60,223 nucleotides of DNA, taken from contig NZ_ML123034.1 in NCBI RefSeq assembly GCF_003846185.1, positions 1,862,911 to 1,923,133 on the forward strand, read 5' to 3'. The number at the start of each line of letters is the position of its first letter. The stretch's first letter is position 1. Below the pieces are notes generated by a model. It was given only the letters and a program-made list of their open reading frames with translations, did not search any database and was not told the origin of the DNA. The translations under genes and the position numbers were made by a program. This DNA comes from Streptomyces sp. ADI96-02 (GTDB lineage Bacteria; Actinomycetota; Actinomycetes; Streptomycetales; Streptomycetaceae). Positions 8,315 to 17,350 of this stretch are shown here, piece after piece.

Positions 8315-9400
8315 ATGGTGCTGGCCACCGCTCTCTACCGGGGCAGCCACCTCGTCGCGGGCGTCGTCAACGTCTCCCAGCACCAGCGCGACCGCCCGAT
8401 CCAGTGGCTGCTCCTGGGCACGGCCATCGCCTCCACGGCCCTCGTCTGCACCGCGGCGAGGCGGCGGGGACGGGTCACGCGCCGAGCCGTGGGCCTGGAC
8501 GCCCTGGTCGTCGGCTGCCTGCTCCCCTTCGGCGCGTACGCGTGGGGCGGCGCCCGGGAACCGGAGACGATCGCCTGGACCATGCTGCTGGGCGGTTCGG
8601 CCTCGGCCCTGGCCGCTGTGGCCTTCGGAGTGCGGGGAACCGCGATCGCCGTCGCCCTCCTGGTCTCGACACACCTCGTCGGCTACCTGCTCGTCCATGC
8701 CGACGCCGCTGTGACCGCGACCCACCTGAACGCCCTGGTGTTCTCGGCCGTCGTAGCCCGGGTGCTCGCGTGGTACCTCTGCCGCCAGGGCGCGCGGCTC
8801 GACGCCGCCAACCACCGGGCGTTGACCGCGGAGGCCCAGCGGGCGAGGTACGCGGAGCGCATCACCCACTACAGCGCTCTGCACGACACGGTCCTCGCCA
8901 CCCTGACCGCCATAGCCCGCGGCGGTGTGGACGCCAACACCGCGGTGATGCGCCAACGGTGCGCCCGCGAGGCCGCCTACCTGCGGAGACTGGTCGAGCA
9001 CACGGACGGCGAAACACCCGACTCGGACATACGAGCGGCACTGGAGGAGTCCGTCCGGGCCGCCGAGGCACTCGGCCTGCGGGTGACCGCCCGCTACCAC
9101 GAGCCGCCCGCCGTCCCCGGCGACATCGCGCTGATCGTCGCGCAGGCGGCGACCGAAGCCCTGAACAACGTCCGCTGCCACGCCGGGACCGATCACGCCT
9201 ACCTGACCGCCACCGGGGACGCCGGCCGACTGGTCGTCACCGTGGTCGACCGGGGCCGGGGCTTCGACGCCGGGGACCTCACCGGCGGCCTCGGGCTCGA
9301 CCGGTCCGTGCACACGCGTATGCGCGCCATAGGCGGCCTGGCATCCGTGGACGCCGCTCCGGGCGAGGGCGTGAGAGTGGAGTTGAGATGGCCCAGCTGA
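8315..9400 (+). CDS. two-component sensor histidine kinase (HisKA_3-like)
   Basis: 361 residues from the first available ATG at 8315; no convincing ribosome binding site is visible and the true start may differ. About four or five hydrophobic segments in residues 30-155 make a membrane sensor domain. The dimerisation/phosphoacceptor segment is SALHDTV with His190. The ATPase domain has the N-box EALNNV (Asn284/285), VVDRGRGFD and GGLGL. This is the NarL/DesK-type kinase pattern. The stop lies 13 bases inside the following response regulator gene. Divergent orientation from the lanthipeptide synthetase suggests control of that operon. No extracellular domain is large enough to indicate the signal. 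Confidence 0.85.
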   Translation: MVLATALYRGSHLVAGVVNVSQHQRDRPIQWLLLGTAIASTALVCTAARRRGRVTRRAVGLDALVVGCLLPFGAYAWGGAREPETIAWTMLLGGSASALAAVAFGVRGTAIAVALLVSTHLVGYLLVHADAAVTATHLNALVFSAVVARVLAWYLCRQGARLDAANHRALTAEAQRARYAERITHYSALHDTVLATLTAIARGGVDANTAVMRQRCAREAAYLRRLVEHTDGETPDSDIRAALEESVRAAEALGLRVTARYHEPPAVPGDIALIVAQAATEALNNVRCHAGTDHAYLTATGDAGRLVVTVVDRGRGFDAGDLTGGLGLDRSVHTRMRAIGGLASVDAAPGEGVRVELRWPS

Positions 9401-10038
9401 TCACCGTCGCCGTGGTCGACGACGACCGTATGCTCCTCGACGGTATCCGGTCGTGGTTCGACGGCGCCGCGGGGCTGCGCCTCGTGGCCTGTGCGCGCAC
9501 CGTCGACGAGTTGCTCGCGGAACGGCGGGAGCCGCCGGACGTCGTCCTGCTGGACCTCATGCTGCGCGACGGCCGCCCGCCCGCGGAGAACATCCGCAGG
9601 CTGCGGGAGTCCGGCAGCCGGGTGCTGATGATCAGCGTGGTTCCGGACCGCGACCGGATCGTGGCCGCCGTCGCCGACGGAGCCGACGGCTTCATCACGA
9701 AGGACCACGATCTGTCCGTGCTCGTCGAGGCCGTCCGGGAGGTCGCCGCCGGGCGCACCGCGCACTCGCCGGAGCTGGCCTTCGCCCTCGCCTACGACCG
9801 GGGCGCCCGCCCCCGGCTCTCCCCGAAGGAGCGCGAGGTGCTGGTGGGTTACGCGTCCGGGCTCACCCTGAAGGCGACAGCCCGCCGGGCCGGCATCACG
9901 GTCAACACCGCGAAGTACTACGTGGACCGGGTGAAGACGAAATACCAGGAAGCGGGGCGCCCGACCTACACCAAGATCGACCTCGCGACCCGGGTCCGCG
10001 AGGACGGCTGGGTACACCCCGGCACCCCCACGGCCTGA
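9388..10038 (+). CDS. LuxR/NarL-family response regulator
   Basis: 216 residues from the ATG at 9388, with GGAG seven bases upstream. The receiver domain shows the acidic pair Asp11/Asp12, phosphoacceptor Asp56 in VVLLDLML and Lys105 in FITKD. The C-terminal HTH runs from LSPKEREVL through ITVNTAKYYVDRVKTKY. The LuxR signature is slightly atypical because the recognition helix carries AKYYVDRV. It overlaps the kinase gene, so the two are co-translated. The likely target is the divergent lanthipeptide promoter, by inference from position. Confidence 0.88.
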   Translation: MAQLITVAVVDDDRMLLDGIRSWFDGAAGLRLVACARTVDELLAERREPPDVVLLDLMLRDGRPPAENIRRLRESGSRVLMISVVPDRDRIVAAVADGADGFITKDHDLSVLVEAVREVAAGRTAHSPELAFALAYDRGARPRLSPKEREVLVGYASGLTLKATARRAGITVNTAKYYVDRVKTKYQEAGRPTYTKIDLATRVREDGWVHPGTPTA

Positions 10039-10078
10039 CACCCCGTAACCCGCTTCGCCGGCCGGCGGCCCACCCCGG

Positions 10079-10111
10079 CTCCGACTCCGACTCCGACTCC
10101 GACTCCGGCTC
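10079..10111. repeat. hexanucleotide repeat (GACTCC)
   Basis: About five imperfect GACTCC/CGACTC units follow the response regulator stop. This looks like simple-sequence drift with no coding signal. Confidence 0.7.
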
Positions 10112-10168
10112 CCCTCGCCCCGCTCCCTGGAACGTCCCTTGGCGCGAAGCACGCCGGAAAACGAGTGT

Positions 10169-10196
10169 CCCCAGGTCAGAACGATTCTGCCTGGGG
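10169..10196 (+). terminator. hairpin downstream of response regulator
   Basis: CCCCAGG pairs with CCTGGGG and CAGAA with TTCTG around a short loop, with one unpaired base. The T-run is missing, which is usual for Streptomyces. The sequence around CAGGTCAGAACG recurs just outside the tRNA at 17361-17371, so it may also belong to the attachment region. Confidence 0.5.
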
Positions 10197-10205
10197 CCGC
10201 TCGGC

Positions 10206-10228
10206 GGGGCGGGTGGGACTCGAACCCA
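10206..10228. repeat. attachment-site repeat, left copy
   Basis: This is identical over 23 bp to 17393-17415 and corresponds to the tRNA acceptor and T-arm 3' half (contains GGGTGGGACTCGAACCC). It is not followed by other tRNA parts, so it is an att remnant and not a tRNA gene. Confidence 0.85.
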
Positions 10229-10245
10229 AAAGCGTGACGCCTCTC

Positions 10246-10259
10246 ACCTGCGGAAACGT
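10246..10259 (-). repeat. candidate integrase arm-type site (inverted copy)
   Basis: The reverse complement ACGTTTCCGCAGGT is identical over 14 bp to 17351-17364 at the other island end, with a further 13-bp copy at 17369-17381. Confidence 0.55.
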
Positions 10260-10329
10260 CACAGAGGCGGACATTCACATCCTGCTGGATCCCGCTGCAT
10301 CCGCCTCGATCCCCGGCAACCGCACTGCG

Positions 10330-10347
10330 GTGCGGTACGTACCGCAC
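10330..10347. promoter_or_regulatory. 18-bp perfect palindrome GTGCGGTAC/GTACCGCAC
   Basis: This is a perfect two-fold palindrome inside the left island end. Its half site GTACCGCAC occurs twice more in direct orientation near the right end (17301-17309 and 17322-17330). It is probably a protein-binding site for the element's regulator or recombination factor. Confidence 0.55.
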
Positions 10348-10359
10348 GGCTACCTGGCG

Positions 10360-10708
10360 GCCCCTGCGCCTGTAGTGGGAGACGATCCGCCCGGCACATC
10401 TACTGCAACAGACAAGCCGACGGCGCACCCGCAGCGCATGCCTCAGACTCCGTTGCCACCCCGCCCCTTGACAGGTGCAGTCATACTCCGTATCGACCGG
10501 GCACCGGAAGCCGGGAGCGTATCGGTTCCGGCTTCCGGCCGAACACGACTCGGGCGCTTCGCGCTGGCACCCGCCCGCACGCCTCAGCGGCCAGGACACG
10601 GGCGTCACCTTTACTGTTACTGCCAGTATGGGCGTTCGAACTTTAAGTGGGACAGCCGTGCGCCCAAAGCTTGGCTGTAGTCGGTGTCCGCGGGAGGGGC
10701 TGACGGGT
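10360..10708. other. island left end without recognisable gene
   Basis: Open frames cross the attachment repeat and carry no family signature or ribosome binding site. I see no coding gene here. Confidence 0.6.
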
Positions 10709-11365
10709 CTATAGCGAACCCACGAGAGATGAGTCGTGTACCGCGAACACCGCATCACATCGGCTACGGACGCTGTCGTCGTGGGTCGCGATGACCACTG
10801 AGCATCCGGACTTACTCATGCCCTCAAGGATGTCGATGACCATCGTGCTGTTGGCATCGTCGAGAGCGCCGGTCGGCTCGTCTGCGAGAACGACGGTTGG
10901 CTGCTGAATCATGAGGCGGGCCAGAGCCACGCGCTGCTGTTCTCCTCCGCTGAGGTGGGAGATCTTCTCTTCTTCCCGCCCGGTCAGACCGACGCGGTCT
11001 AGTACTTCAGCTAGGGACGTGTTGTCAGGGCGCTGCGACGAACGCCGCAGTTTGGTGACTACTTCCAGGTTCTCATGCACTGTCGCGGTCTCGATCAGGG
11101 CATAGTGCTGGAACAGGTAGCCGAGGGTATCGCGGCGGTATCGGCGGATATCACGCCGACCGAATCGGGTAATATCTTTCCCTTCGTAACAGATTTCCCC
11201 CTTGTCCGGTCGCTCGAGCAGCCCTAGACAGTTGAGGAGAGTTGACTTACCCGATCCACTTGGGCCGATGAGGGCCAGCATTTCACCGCCGTTAACGGTG
11301 AAGCTGATGTCGCTCCACACGGTGCGGGCTCCGAATGATTTCGATAGATTCTTTATATCGATCAC
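10709..11365 (-). CDS. ABC transporter ATPase, lactococcin 972-type bacteriocin locus
   Basis: 218 residues from the GTG at 11365, with GGAG eight bases upstream. MacB/LolD-like ATPase: Walker [11 protein letters not shown]-loop LFQHYAL, signature LSGGEQQR, Walker [13 protein letters not shown], switch His in ATHDD. It ends with a short tail and has no membrane segment, so it needs the adjacent permease, which lies 40 bases upstream on the same strand. This ATPase plus seven-TM permease plus secreted peptide is the known lactococcin-972 gene set. It is expected to power extrusion of the peptide or immunity. Lower GC and mixed codon use agree with transfer from outside. Confidence 0.88.
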   Translation of the reverse strand: MIDIKNLSKSFGARTVWSDISFTVNGGEMLALIGPSGSGKSTLLNCLGLLERPDKGEICYEGKDITRFGRRDIRRYRRDTLGYLFQHYALIETATVHENLEVVTKLRRSSQRPDNTSLAEVLDRVGLTGREEEKISHLSGGEQQRVALARLMIQQPTVVLADEPTGALDDANSTMVIDILEGMSKSGCSVVIATHDDSVRSRCDAVFAVHDSSLVGSL

Positions 11366-11405
11366 GACGCACTCCGACTAGTGAGGAATTCCGTAACGAA
11401 AGGCA

Positions 11406-13502
11406 TCACCCCTCGGTCGCCCCTTCTTTAATTATGCGGCGGTGAAAGAAGGCAAGGGCGAGAAGCACGGCTGCCAGTTCGAAGACGACGAGGCCGGTGA
11501 TGACGCTGGTATCCAATGCAGTGATGTGAACGGCCTCGAAGGGGGCAGGCGCACCGGCCGCGGCAAGGTCGCGCAATTCTCTGTTCTGCTGCCAATTTTC
11601 GAAAGGCACTCTACTGGCAAAGATTATCGCGATTGCCACCTCTACAGCGAGTATGAAGCGGTGGGTAGCACTATACCTCCAACCACTGATGTGTCGCACG
11701 AAAATATTTTGGGCGTTCTTCCGCGAGTAAATAATGCACACACCTGCACCTGCGACAAGCAGCACTATCATGGCGATGATGAGGTTGAATGTGTGCAGTC
11801 GGAATTTATTCGACGCTTCCCTGAGGTCCAGTGCAGCTTTTTGTCCGACCGGGCTAACGGAGCTCACATAGTTTCGCAGGGATTGGGACCTGATACCATT
11901 CAACGCGTCGTTGGGGTCAGGAAATACTACGCCCCCCTGAGTAGCGAATGTCGCGTATGCATCGTTCGTAAGGAATGATCCATTGGGGACTACGATAAGG
12001 ACCGGGTCGTCCACCAATGATCTGTCTTCGTCCGCGCTGTGTGCCGCGCTGTAAACGTTGGTACCGGTGTTGTATCCGAAGACACGTTGCCCTGTTTTGC
12101 TGGTGAGCGTTTCGAGCGGGATGTTCCGACTGAGATGCGGGTCAATTATCCGAGAGGCCGCTTGTGCGATGTCGGGCGTGTGCGAGGTCAGAGACTCAGG
12201 AACGATAACCCGGACCTGGCTCGACTTGCTATTACCATTTCCGGACGTGGCAGAATAACGTCGACCATTTATGCCGATAACTGACTGTTCACCAAGATAG
12301 GTGTCGTTGACGATAAGAATCTCACCGGCCGGCAGATGCGCTTCGGGAACGGACAGTTGGAGGTCTCTACGTCCGGAAACAATGACCTCACCGCGCTGGT
12401 CGGCCTGACGTAGCCACGGCCCCACGTGCTTGTCCAATTCGTCAAGTTGCATTGCAAAGGCGCCATTGAGGCGAATTGAGACTGCATCGCCGACAGTGTC
12501 ATAGACCTCTCGGTTCTCCTGCCGCGTGAGAACATCCCTGGCCGCGAAGCTGACATGGCCGGCGATGCTCAGGGCGAGTAGCAGAGCGGGAATACGCACC
12601 AGGTAGACGCTGATGGATGCCGCCCGTGATGGCAGTTCGCCCTTGAGGGCAGGCAGCACGTCGACCTTGCACGTCAAGGCGAGCACGGCCGCATGTGTGG
12701 CGAGCACCAGGGCGCTGAGCAGGACGGCGATCACAACAGCTACCGACGTGAACAGTCCCAGCCAGGCGAAACCGTTGTAGAGGCCTAGGAAGCCCAGCGT
12801 GGTAGTCGCCACAACGCCAGCTGCCATTAGCCAGGACACCCTCAACTGTCGCAGGTCATGGAGAAGGATGCCGGTGAAGGACATGCCCTGCATTCGGAGG
12901 ACTGCGTAGGTCTTCACATTGAGCAGCACGCTCGCGCCGGTCATCGTCAGTGCAGCGAGGGCAACTACTCCGAGGGCACGAAACAGGGGGTCGTCCGTGT
13001 ACGTTTTGGACAACTCTTCGTATGACAGAGGGTGTATGACGCTTGCGACCATGCCACGGTCACTGAAATCGGATACCAGAGCATCGGCTGCCTCGGAAGA
13101 CCCGAACACATAGTACGAGCCTCGCGGATCCTGATGCCCGATCTCTGATAGTGGATGCACACGTGTGTCATATTTCTCACTGAAGGCCGGATAGCCCTTA
13201 CTTAGCCATGATGCTGTCACGGTGCCGGCGTCGCCCGTCGCCAAGTACAGATGCCGACGCCCGTCAGGGTTCTTCAGATCCGGCACTTCGCGACCCACCG
13301 CGACCCCGTGCTCGGTCGCGAAAGACTCGACGAGTCGAACGGCTTGAGCAGCACTCACCGAATCGTCCGAGTCGAGCACGGTGACCAAAGCCGAGTTCCC
13401 TAGAACCGTGCTCTCATCCAGCCCCCGCAGAAACAGAAAACTCAGTACTACGGAGAAGGCCAATATGGCGGCGTGGACGAATCTTATACCTCGGTGCAGC
13501 AT
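11406..13502 (-). CDS. bacteriocin-associated integral membrane (putative immunity/permease) protein
   Basis: 698 residues from the ATG at 13502 (AGGT eight bases upstream). An N-terminal signal-anchor helix is followed by an extracytoplasmic stretch (about 35-170). Four helices follow at about 175-320, then a second large soluble region (about 330-580) and three more helices near the C-terminus. The order resembles the family usually annotated as bacteriocin-associated seven-TM immunity protein found beside lactococcin 972, an FtsX/MacB-like permease form. It should pair with the ATPase gene that follows. The lower GC marks it as foreign relative to flanking genes. Confidence 0.8.
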   Translation of the reverse strand: MLHRGIRFVHAAILAFSVVLSFLFLRGLDESTVLGNSALVTVLDSDDSVSAAQAVRLVESFATEHGVAVGREVPDLKNPDGRRHLYLATGDAGTVTASWLSKGYPAFSEKYDTRVHPLSEIGHQDPRGSYYVFGSSEAADALVSDFSDRGMVASVIHPLSYEELSKTYTDDPLFRALGVVALAALTMTGASVLLNVKTYAVLRMQGMSFTGILLHDLRQLRVSWLMAAGVVATTTLGFLGLYNGFAWLGLFTSVAVVIAVLLSALVLATHAAVLALTCKVDVLPALKGELPSRAASISVYLVRIPALLLALSIAGHVSFAARDVLTRQENREVYDTVGDAVSIRLNGAFAMQLDELDKHVGPWLRQADQRGEVIVSGRRDLQLSVPEAHLPAGEILIVNDTYLGEQSVIGINGRRYSATSGNGNSKSSQVRVIVPESLTSHTPDIAQAASRIIDPHLSRNIPLETLTSKTGQRVFGYNTGTNVYSAAHSADEDRSLVDDPVLIVVPNGSFLTNDAYATFATQGGVVFPDPNDALNGIRSQSLRNYVSSVSPVGQKAALDLREASNKFRLHTFNLIIAMIVLLVAGAGVCIIYSRKNAQNIFVRHISGWRYSATHRFILAVEVAIAIIFASRVPFENWQQNRELRDLAAAGAPAPFEAVHITALDTSVITGLVVFELAAVLLALAFFHRRIIKEGATEG

Positions 13503-13559
13503 CGGTTATTACCTAGGTTGAGGGTGCTCGGGGAGCACGCATCCGAATAGGCTCAGCTG

Positions 13560-13601
13560 AAAAAACAGCTGTGAGGGCGAGAGGTACTCGCCCTCACAGC
13601 T
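13560..13601 (-). terminator. rho-independent terminator after bacteriocin gene
   Basis: A 15-bp perfect stem (13567-13581 with 13587-13601, 5-nt loop) is followed on the minus strand by six T residues (13565-13560). It lies between the peptide gene and the permease gene, so it should keep peptide mRNA in excess over transporter mRNA. Confidence 0.9.
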
Positions 13602-13669
13602 AAATTGAGTTAGGCATGTTGGAGCGGCGCCACTCGCACGTGCCGTAACTCAGTATTCGACCGGACGAA

Positions 13670-13963
13670 CTAGCAGCTCGGGTCGTAGTAGTAGTTGATA
13701 CTGCCACCGTTCTTGGACCCGGAGGCCAGGGACCACGAACCCGGCGACGTGCAGCCACTCCTGGAAAGCTGGCCGCCGATCGACACCGAAGAAGCGTGGT
13801 AGTTCGAGGCGTGCTTGTAGTTCGACCACGCCGTGTTGGCGCCCTGGTCGTAGCTCCAGGTACCCCCACCGACATTGACGGTGGTCGCCAGCGCGGGAGT
13901 GGCCGCGGCGAGGACGAGACCCACTGTCGCAATGGCTGCCTTAGCCCCGGTGCGCTTGTTCAT
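13670..13963 (-). CDS. lactococcin 972-family secreted bacteriocin
   Basis: 97 residues from the ATG at 13963, with AAGGGGA seven bases upstream; in-frame ATGs further up lack this spacing. A classic signal peptide, with NKRTGAK then a hydrophobic core, ends at ATPALA, giving a mature protein of about 70 residues. The mature part starts TTVNVGGGTWSY and has WSNYKHASNYHASSV, the Gly-Trp, Ser-Asn-Tyr and His-x-Ser-Ser pattern of lactococcin 972. Two cysteines (in SGCTS and the final residue) may form a disulfide. Lactococcin 972 blocks septum formation by binding lipid II in its host group; the target here is unknown. The ATPase and permease downstream complete the usual set. Confidence 0.88.
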   Translation of the reverse strand: MNKRTGAKAAIATVGLVLAAATPALATTVNVGGGTWSYDQGANTAWSNYKHASNYHASSVSIGGQLSRSGCTSPGSWSLASGSKNGGSINYYYDPSC

Positions 13964-14425
13964 GAATGTTCCCCTTTTCATCATGACCTTGTTCGCGGAC
14001 AAACAAGATCTTGCTACGGAGAGCGGTCCAGCCTCAACCCTGAGTGCATGTGACGAAAGTAACTTTATAATACATACAACTACGCTCGCGCCGACTGGCG
14101 TTGAGGGTATGGGGTGACCTCACCGGAGGGTCGAAGGACATTTTCAGCTAATGAAGATGCACGTTCAAGCCAACGCTGGCTATTTAGCAACCTAAGCACT
14201 GGAATGGTCTCAGCCATAGGGCATGATTCCGGCCAGAAAGAAGGAATCAGTGGCCACTGCGATGGCATCCTGAAGCGCGCTGGATTTCATCGGGCCGCGC
14301 ATCGCGGGGACTAGCTGCATCATCCGTCCGTCGCTTTGGGACGCCCCGCCGCCACAGAAGCCCTCGCTCACGTCCAGGACCGCATGCCGCCCGCCGCACC
14401 CCTACCCGAGGGTCTGAAAACGCTG
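13964..14425. promoter_or_regulatory. AT-rich promoter region between bacteriocin and glycosyltransferase genes
   Basis: The minus strand carries a TATTATAAAG-type -10-like element near 14060-14080, upstream of the bacteriocin gene. No clear -35 box is visible. The rest (14100-14400) shows only short open frames without signatures. Confidence 0.4.
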
Positions 14426-15880
14426 ATGAACTCCCCAACGACCCCCGCGCGTCACCGCGTTCTCGTCTGCCTGCTCCCGATGGTGTGGACACTGGCTCTC
14501 GGCCTTTGGGGACTGTCCCGGCAGGACAGCGTGTGGCGGGACGAAGCGGCCACCTGGCAGGTGGCCCAACGCTCCACGGCCGAGATATGGAGCATGCTGG
14601 GGAACGTCGATGTCGTACATGGCTGCTATTACCTCTTTATGCACGGATTGTTCGAATATTTCGGCCCCAGCACCACCACACTGCGGTTGCCTTCGGTGCT
14701 GGCCACAGCAGTGGCGGCTGCCTGCGTGGCAGCCATCGGACACCGGCTAGCCGGGCTTTCCGTGGGCCTGGCGGGGGGACTGGCGTTCGGGCTCCTCCCC
14801 GCCGTGCAGTTCTATCTCCAGGAGGGCCGCCCGTACGCGCTGGTCGCGGCCGGAGCCGGAATCTCGACCCTGCTGCTCGTGACCGCGCTGCAGGGGCGCA
14901 CTCAGATGCCGCACTGGTTCGCCTACGGTGGGACGGTCCTGGCGTGCGGGCTGCTGAACTGGCTCTCGCTGATGATCCTGCCGGCGCACTTGCTCACGCT
15001 GCTCTGGACGCGACCCACGCTCCGCATATCCGTACGCTGGGCAGCCGCTTCCGCGGCCGCGACGGCGTGTGTACTGCCCCTGATGCTCTTCAGTCACAGC
15101 CAGTCCGTACAGGTCTCATGGATCCCGCCATTGACCTGGCACATGCTGATCGGACCGACGGTCCTTCTGCTGATCGGCGGCATCGGAGCCGCACTGGATC
15201 GGCCCAGGGCGGGCGACCTGTCGGTTGCGGCCGTCGGACTCCCCCTGCTGGCTGTACCACAACTCGGCCTGGCCGGCCTCTCCCTGATTCAGCCACTGTT
15301 CTTGGACCGGTACATACTCTTCAGCCTGCTGGGACTGGCGCTGCTGATCGGTTCGATCATCGGCTCGGCCGTACAAGCAGCCGCCCCCAGGTTCCCGAGG
15401 GCATCGAGGTGGATTCTCCCCGCAGTGGTCGCCCTCGCGGTGATGGCGCTGCTGCCGCAGGCGCTGGCAAAACGCTCGCCGGCAAGCCGGGTGGACGACG
15501 TCCTGGCGGCGGCGTCAGAAGTACGGCTGATGAACGAACCTGGAAGTGCAGTGCTCTTCATCCCGTCGGCCCGGCGGGACACCAAATCCGTCTCACCCAG
15601 CGCCTTTGCCGGCCTGCGGGACATCGCTCTGGCACAGAGCCCGGAGGAATCCGGAACACTCAAGGGTGTGGAAGCAGACCCGGACCAGATTCGCGCCGCA
15701 ATGCTTGCCCAGCACAGAATCGTGCTGGTAACAGACGCATCTCAAGTGGCAAAACCGGTGACAGCCAAGCGGGACAAACTCAAGACCTCCGTGCTGACGA
15801 CGTACTTCACGGTAGTAGCCGACGAGCAGGTCCGCGGCAGGCGTGTAACGGCCTACGAGCGACGCGCAGCAACTCACTGA
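14426..15880 (+). CDS. GT39/PMT-like membrane glycosyltransferase
   Basis: 484 residues if translation starts at the ATG at 14426 (MNSPTTPARHR). An in-frame ATG at 14384 with AGGA upstream is an alternative. A first helix (VLVCLLPMVWTLALGLWGL) is followed by an extracytoplasmic loop with WRDEAATWQ, the Asp-Glu pair used by lipid-phosphate-sugar-dependent GT39 and related GT-C enzymes. About ten more helices follow, and the C-terminal region is soluble. The substrate cannot be read from sequence. It is inside the island but on the opposite strand from the bacteriocin genes. A role in wall sugar decoration that protects against a lipid II-binding bacteriocin is possible but speculative. Confidence 0.7.
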   Translation: MNSPTTPARHRVLVCLLPMVWTLALGLWGLSRQDSVWRDEAATWQVAQRSTAEIWSMLGNVDVVHGCYYLFMHGLFEYFGPSTTTLRLPSVLATAVAAACVAAIGHRLAGLSVGLAGGLAFGLLPAVQFYLQEGRPYALVAAGAGISTLLLVTALQGRTQMPHWFAYGGTVLACGLLNWLSLMILPAHLLTLLWTRPTLRISVRWAAASAAATACVLPLMLFSHSQSVQVSWIPPLTWHMLIGPTVLLLIGGIGAALDRPRAGDLSVAAVGLPLLAVPQLGLAGLSLIQPLFLDRYILFSLLGLALLIGSIIGSAVQAAAPRFPRASRWILPAVVALAVMALLPQALAKRSPASRVDDVLAAASEVRLMNEPGSAVLFIPSARRDTKSVSPSAFAGLRDIALAQSPEESGTLKGVEADPDQIRAAMLAQHRIVLVTDASQVAKPVTAKRDKLKTSVLTTYFTVVADEQVRGRRVTAYERRAATH

Positions 15881-16235
15881 CCCCAACAGCGCAGCAGCTC
15901 ATGCCCGGCCCCGGTATGGGAGACAGGAGCCGGTCCTGACCGCTTGGTGGTCGAGACCGAGGCCTGCGTCTGAAATGGCGTATGCGCCTCCCAGATGCCA
16001 GCGTGTAAACGGTCGTCCCCTGTGGTGACAGCAGGCGGCTGCCCCGTCCTGTCGGCAGCTTCGGTCCGACCACCCGCCTCACCGCTGATCTCTGGCTCGC
16101 TGGCCAATGGGCCACCACAACCGACACCGTCGGGCGATTTTGAGGCTGCCCGCGCCCCGCAAGAAGCGATCCGGCTCCCGGTCTCTCTGACGCGAAAGCC
16201 CCGGCTGGTCGGGGAGCCAGCCGGGGCAGCTATGA
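15881..16235. other. intergenic, no gene; 11-bp hairpin at 16198-16228
   Basis: There is no reading frame with a family signature. GCCCCGGCTGG at 16198-16208 pairs with CCAGCCGGGGC at 16218-16228, a terminator-like hairpin followed on the minus side by only TTT. Confidence 0.55.
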
Positions 16236-17029
16236 GTGTGGGTCCGGAGAGCGGTCGGCGTCCCCGGCGCGAAGATCAGCCACCGCGGCGACTGGACCCA
16301 CGATGGCTACGAAGACCTCATCACGCTGCGCAGCGAATCCGCCACCAGCCGCCTGTGGATGCATCCGAACACCGGCACCGGCTACGCCTGTGCCGACTGC
16401 GTCACCGGCGAGCAGGCCCAGGAACTGGGCGTCTACGACTCCGCCAACAACCACTGGTCCACCGGCGCCAAGCAGATCCTCGCGGTCGGCGACGTCGGCG
16501 GCGGAACCGACACCGACGGCGACGGCACCGAAGACGTTCCCGGCTACCCGGACATCATCGTCAACGACGGTGAATACATCTGGCGCTACTACGGCAACCG
16601 CGATCTGCGCCTTGGCAGCGACCGCGACCCCGTCCTCCTTGCCGGCCCCGACGATCCCATCGCCTCAGGCGACTCCAAGGTCAACGAGGTGACGCTCGCC
16701 GCCCCGGCGACTTCAACGGCGACGGACAGGCCGATCTCGTCGTCCGCTACGACCGCCCAGACGTCGGCGGGCCTTACGTCTTCCACGGGCATGAGGACGA
16801 CTACGGCTACGACATCAGCGACCGCACCGAGATCGGAGCCAACTGGAGCACAAGCACCGTGCCCCAGTTCACCGCCGCACCCGACGCCCAGAACAACGGC
16901 AAGTTCGACCTCTGGGCCACCACACACAACTCCGGACGCCTCCGAATCTTCGCCGACTACACAACAGCCGGACACACCGCAGTACTTATCGCATCCAAAG
17001 AACTGGCCGACTACCAAGCCATCAGCTGA
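16236..17029 (+). pseudogene. FG-GAP/VCBS repeat protein fragment, frameshifted
   Basis: The first frame reads HRGDWTHDGYEDLITL, then DTDGDGTEDVPGYPDIIV, typical FG-GAP calcium-loop repeats. The homology breaks at about 16702-16705, where a run of four C's precedes GGCGACTTCAACGGCGACGG. The sister frame continues as GDFNGDGQADLVVRYD through to a TGA at 17027-17029. Adding one C restores one frame. The N-terminal signal peptide and most of a normal secreted FG-GAP protein are missing, and no ribosome binding site precedes the fragment. It is therefore an N-terminally truncated and frameshifted remnant inside the island. A sequencing error could explain the frameshift but not the truncation. 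Confidence 0.75.
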
Positions 17030-17299
17030 ACCAGTCCCGAACCCCTGGCCTCGGCGCTCTGCCGGGGCCACGCTCCGTTTGGGCAGACCCGACGGGTCCC
17101 GACAAGCGCCAGTACCTCCCCGGCGAAGATGTCCTCTTCGCCACCAGGAGAACAACGGGGCCAGAAAGGTGGATCACCAGGACATCTCGCCGCCCAGATG
17201 GCAGCCGTGGGACCGCGCCACTCCACTCCCTCGGACAAGCGCCGCAAAAGGCCAGGTCAGAGGCATCTGAAGTGATCTGACACGCTGCGACAGCGGGTC
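17030..17299. other. island right end without recognisable gene
   Basis: Short frames read through to stops near 17270. None has a signature I can name. Confidence 0.5.
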
Positions 17300-17332
17300 A
17301 GTACCGCACCGTACGCGGTTAGTACCGCACCG
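17300..17332 (+). repeat. two 12-bp direct repeats AGTACCGCACCG
   Basis: Copies at 17300-17311 and 17321-17332, 21 bp apart (two helical turns). They share the nonamer GTACCGCAC with the palindrome at 10330-10347. Confidence 0.65.
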
Positions 17333-17350
17333 AAAACAGCCGTGAAATTC

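Noticed and set aside
10206..10228. Possible second tRNA gene at the left island end
   Set aside because: Only the acceptor and T-arm 3' half are present; no anticodon or D-arm follows.
10165..10680. Open frame crossing the left attachment repeat
   Set aside because: It reads through the tRNA fragment and binding-site repeats and has no ribosome binding site or domain.
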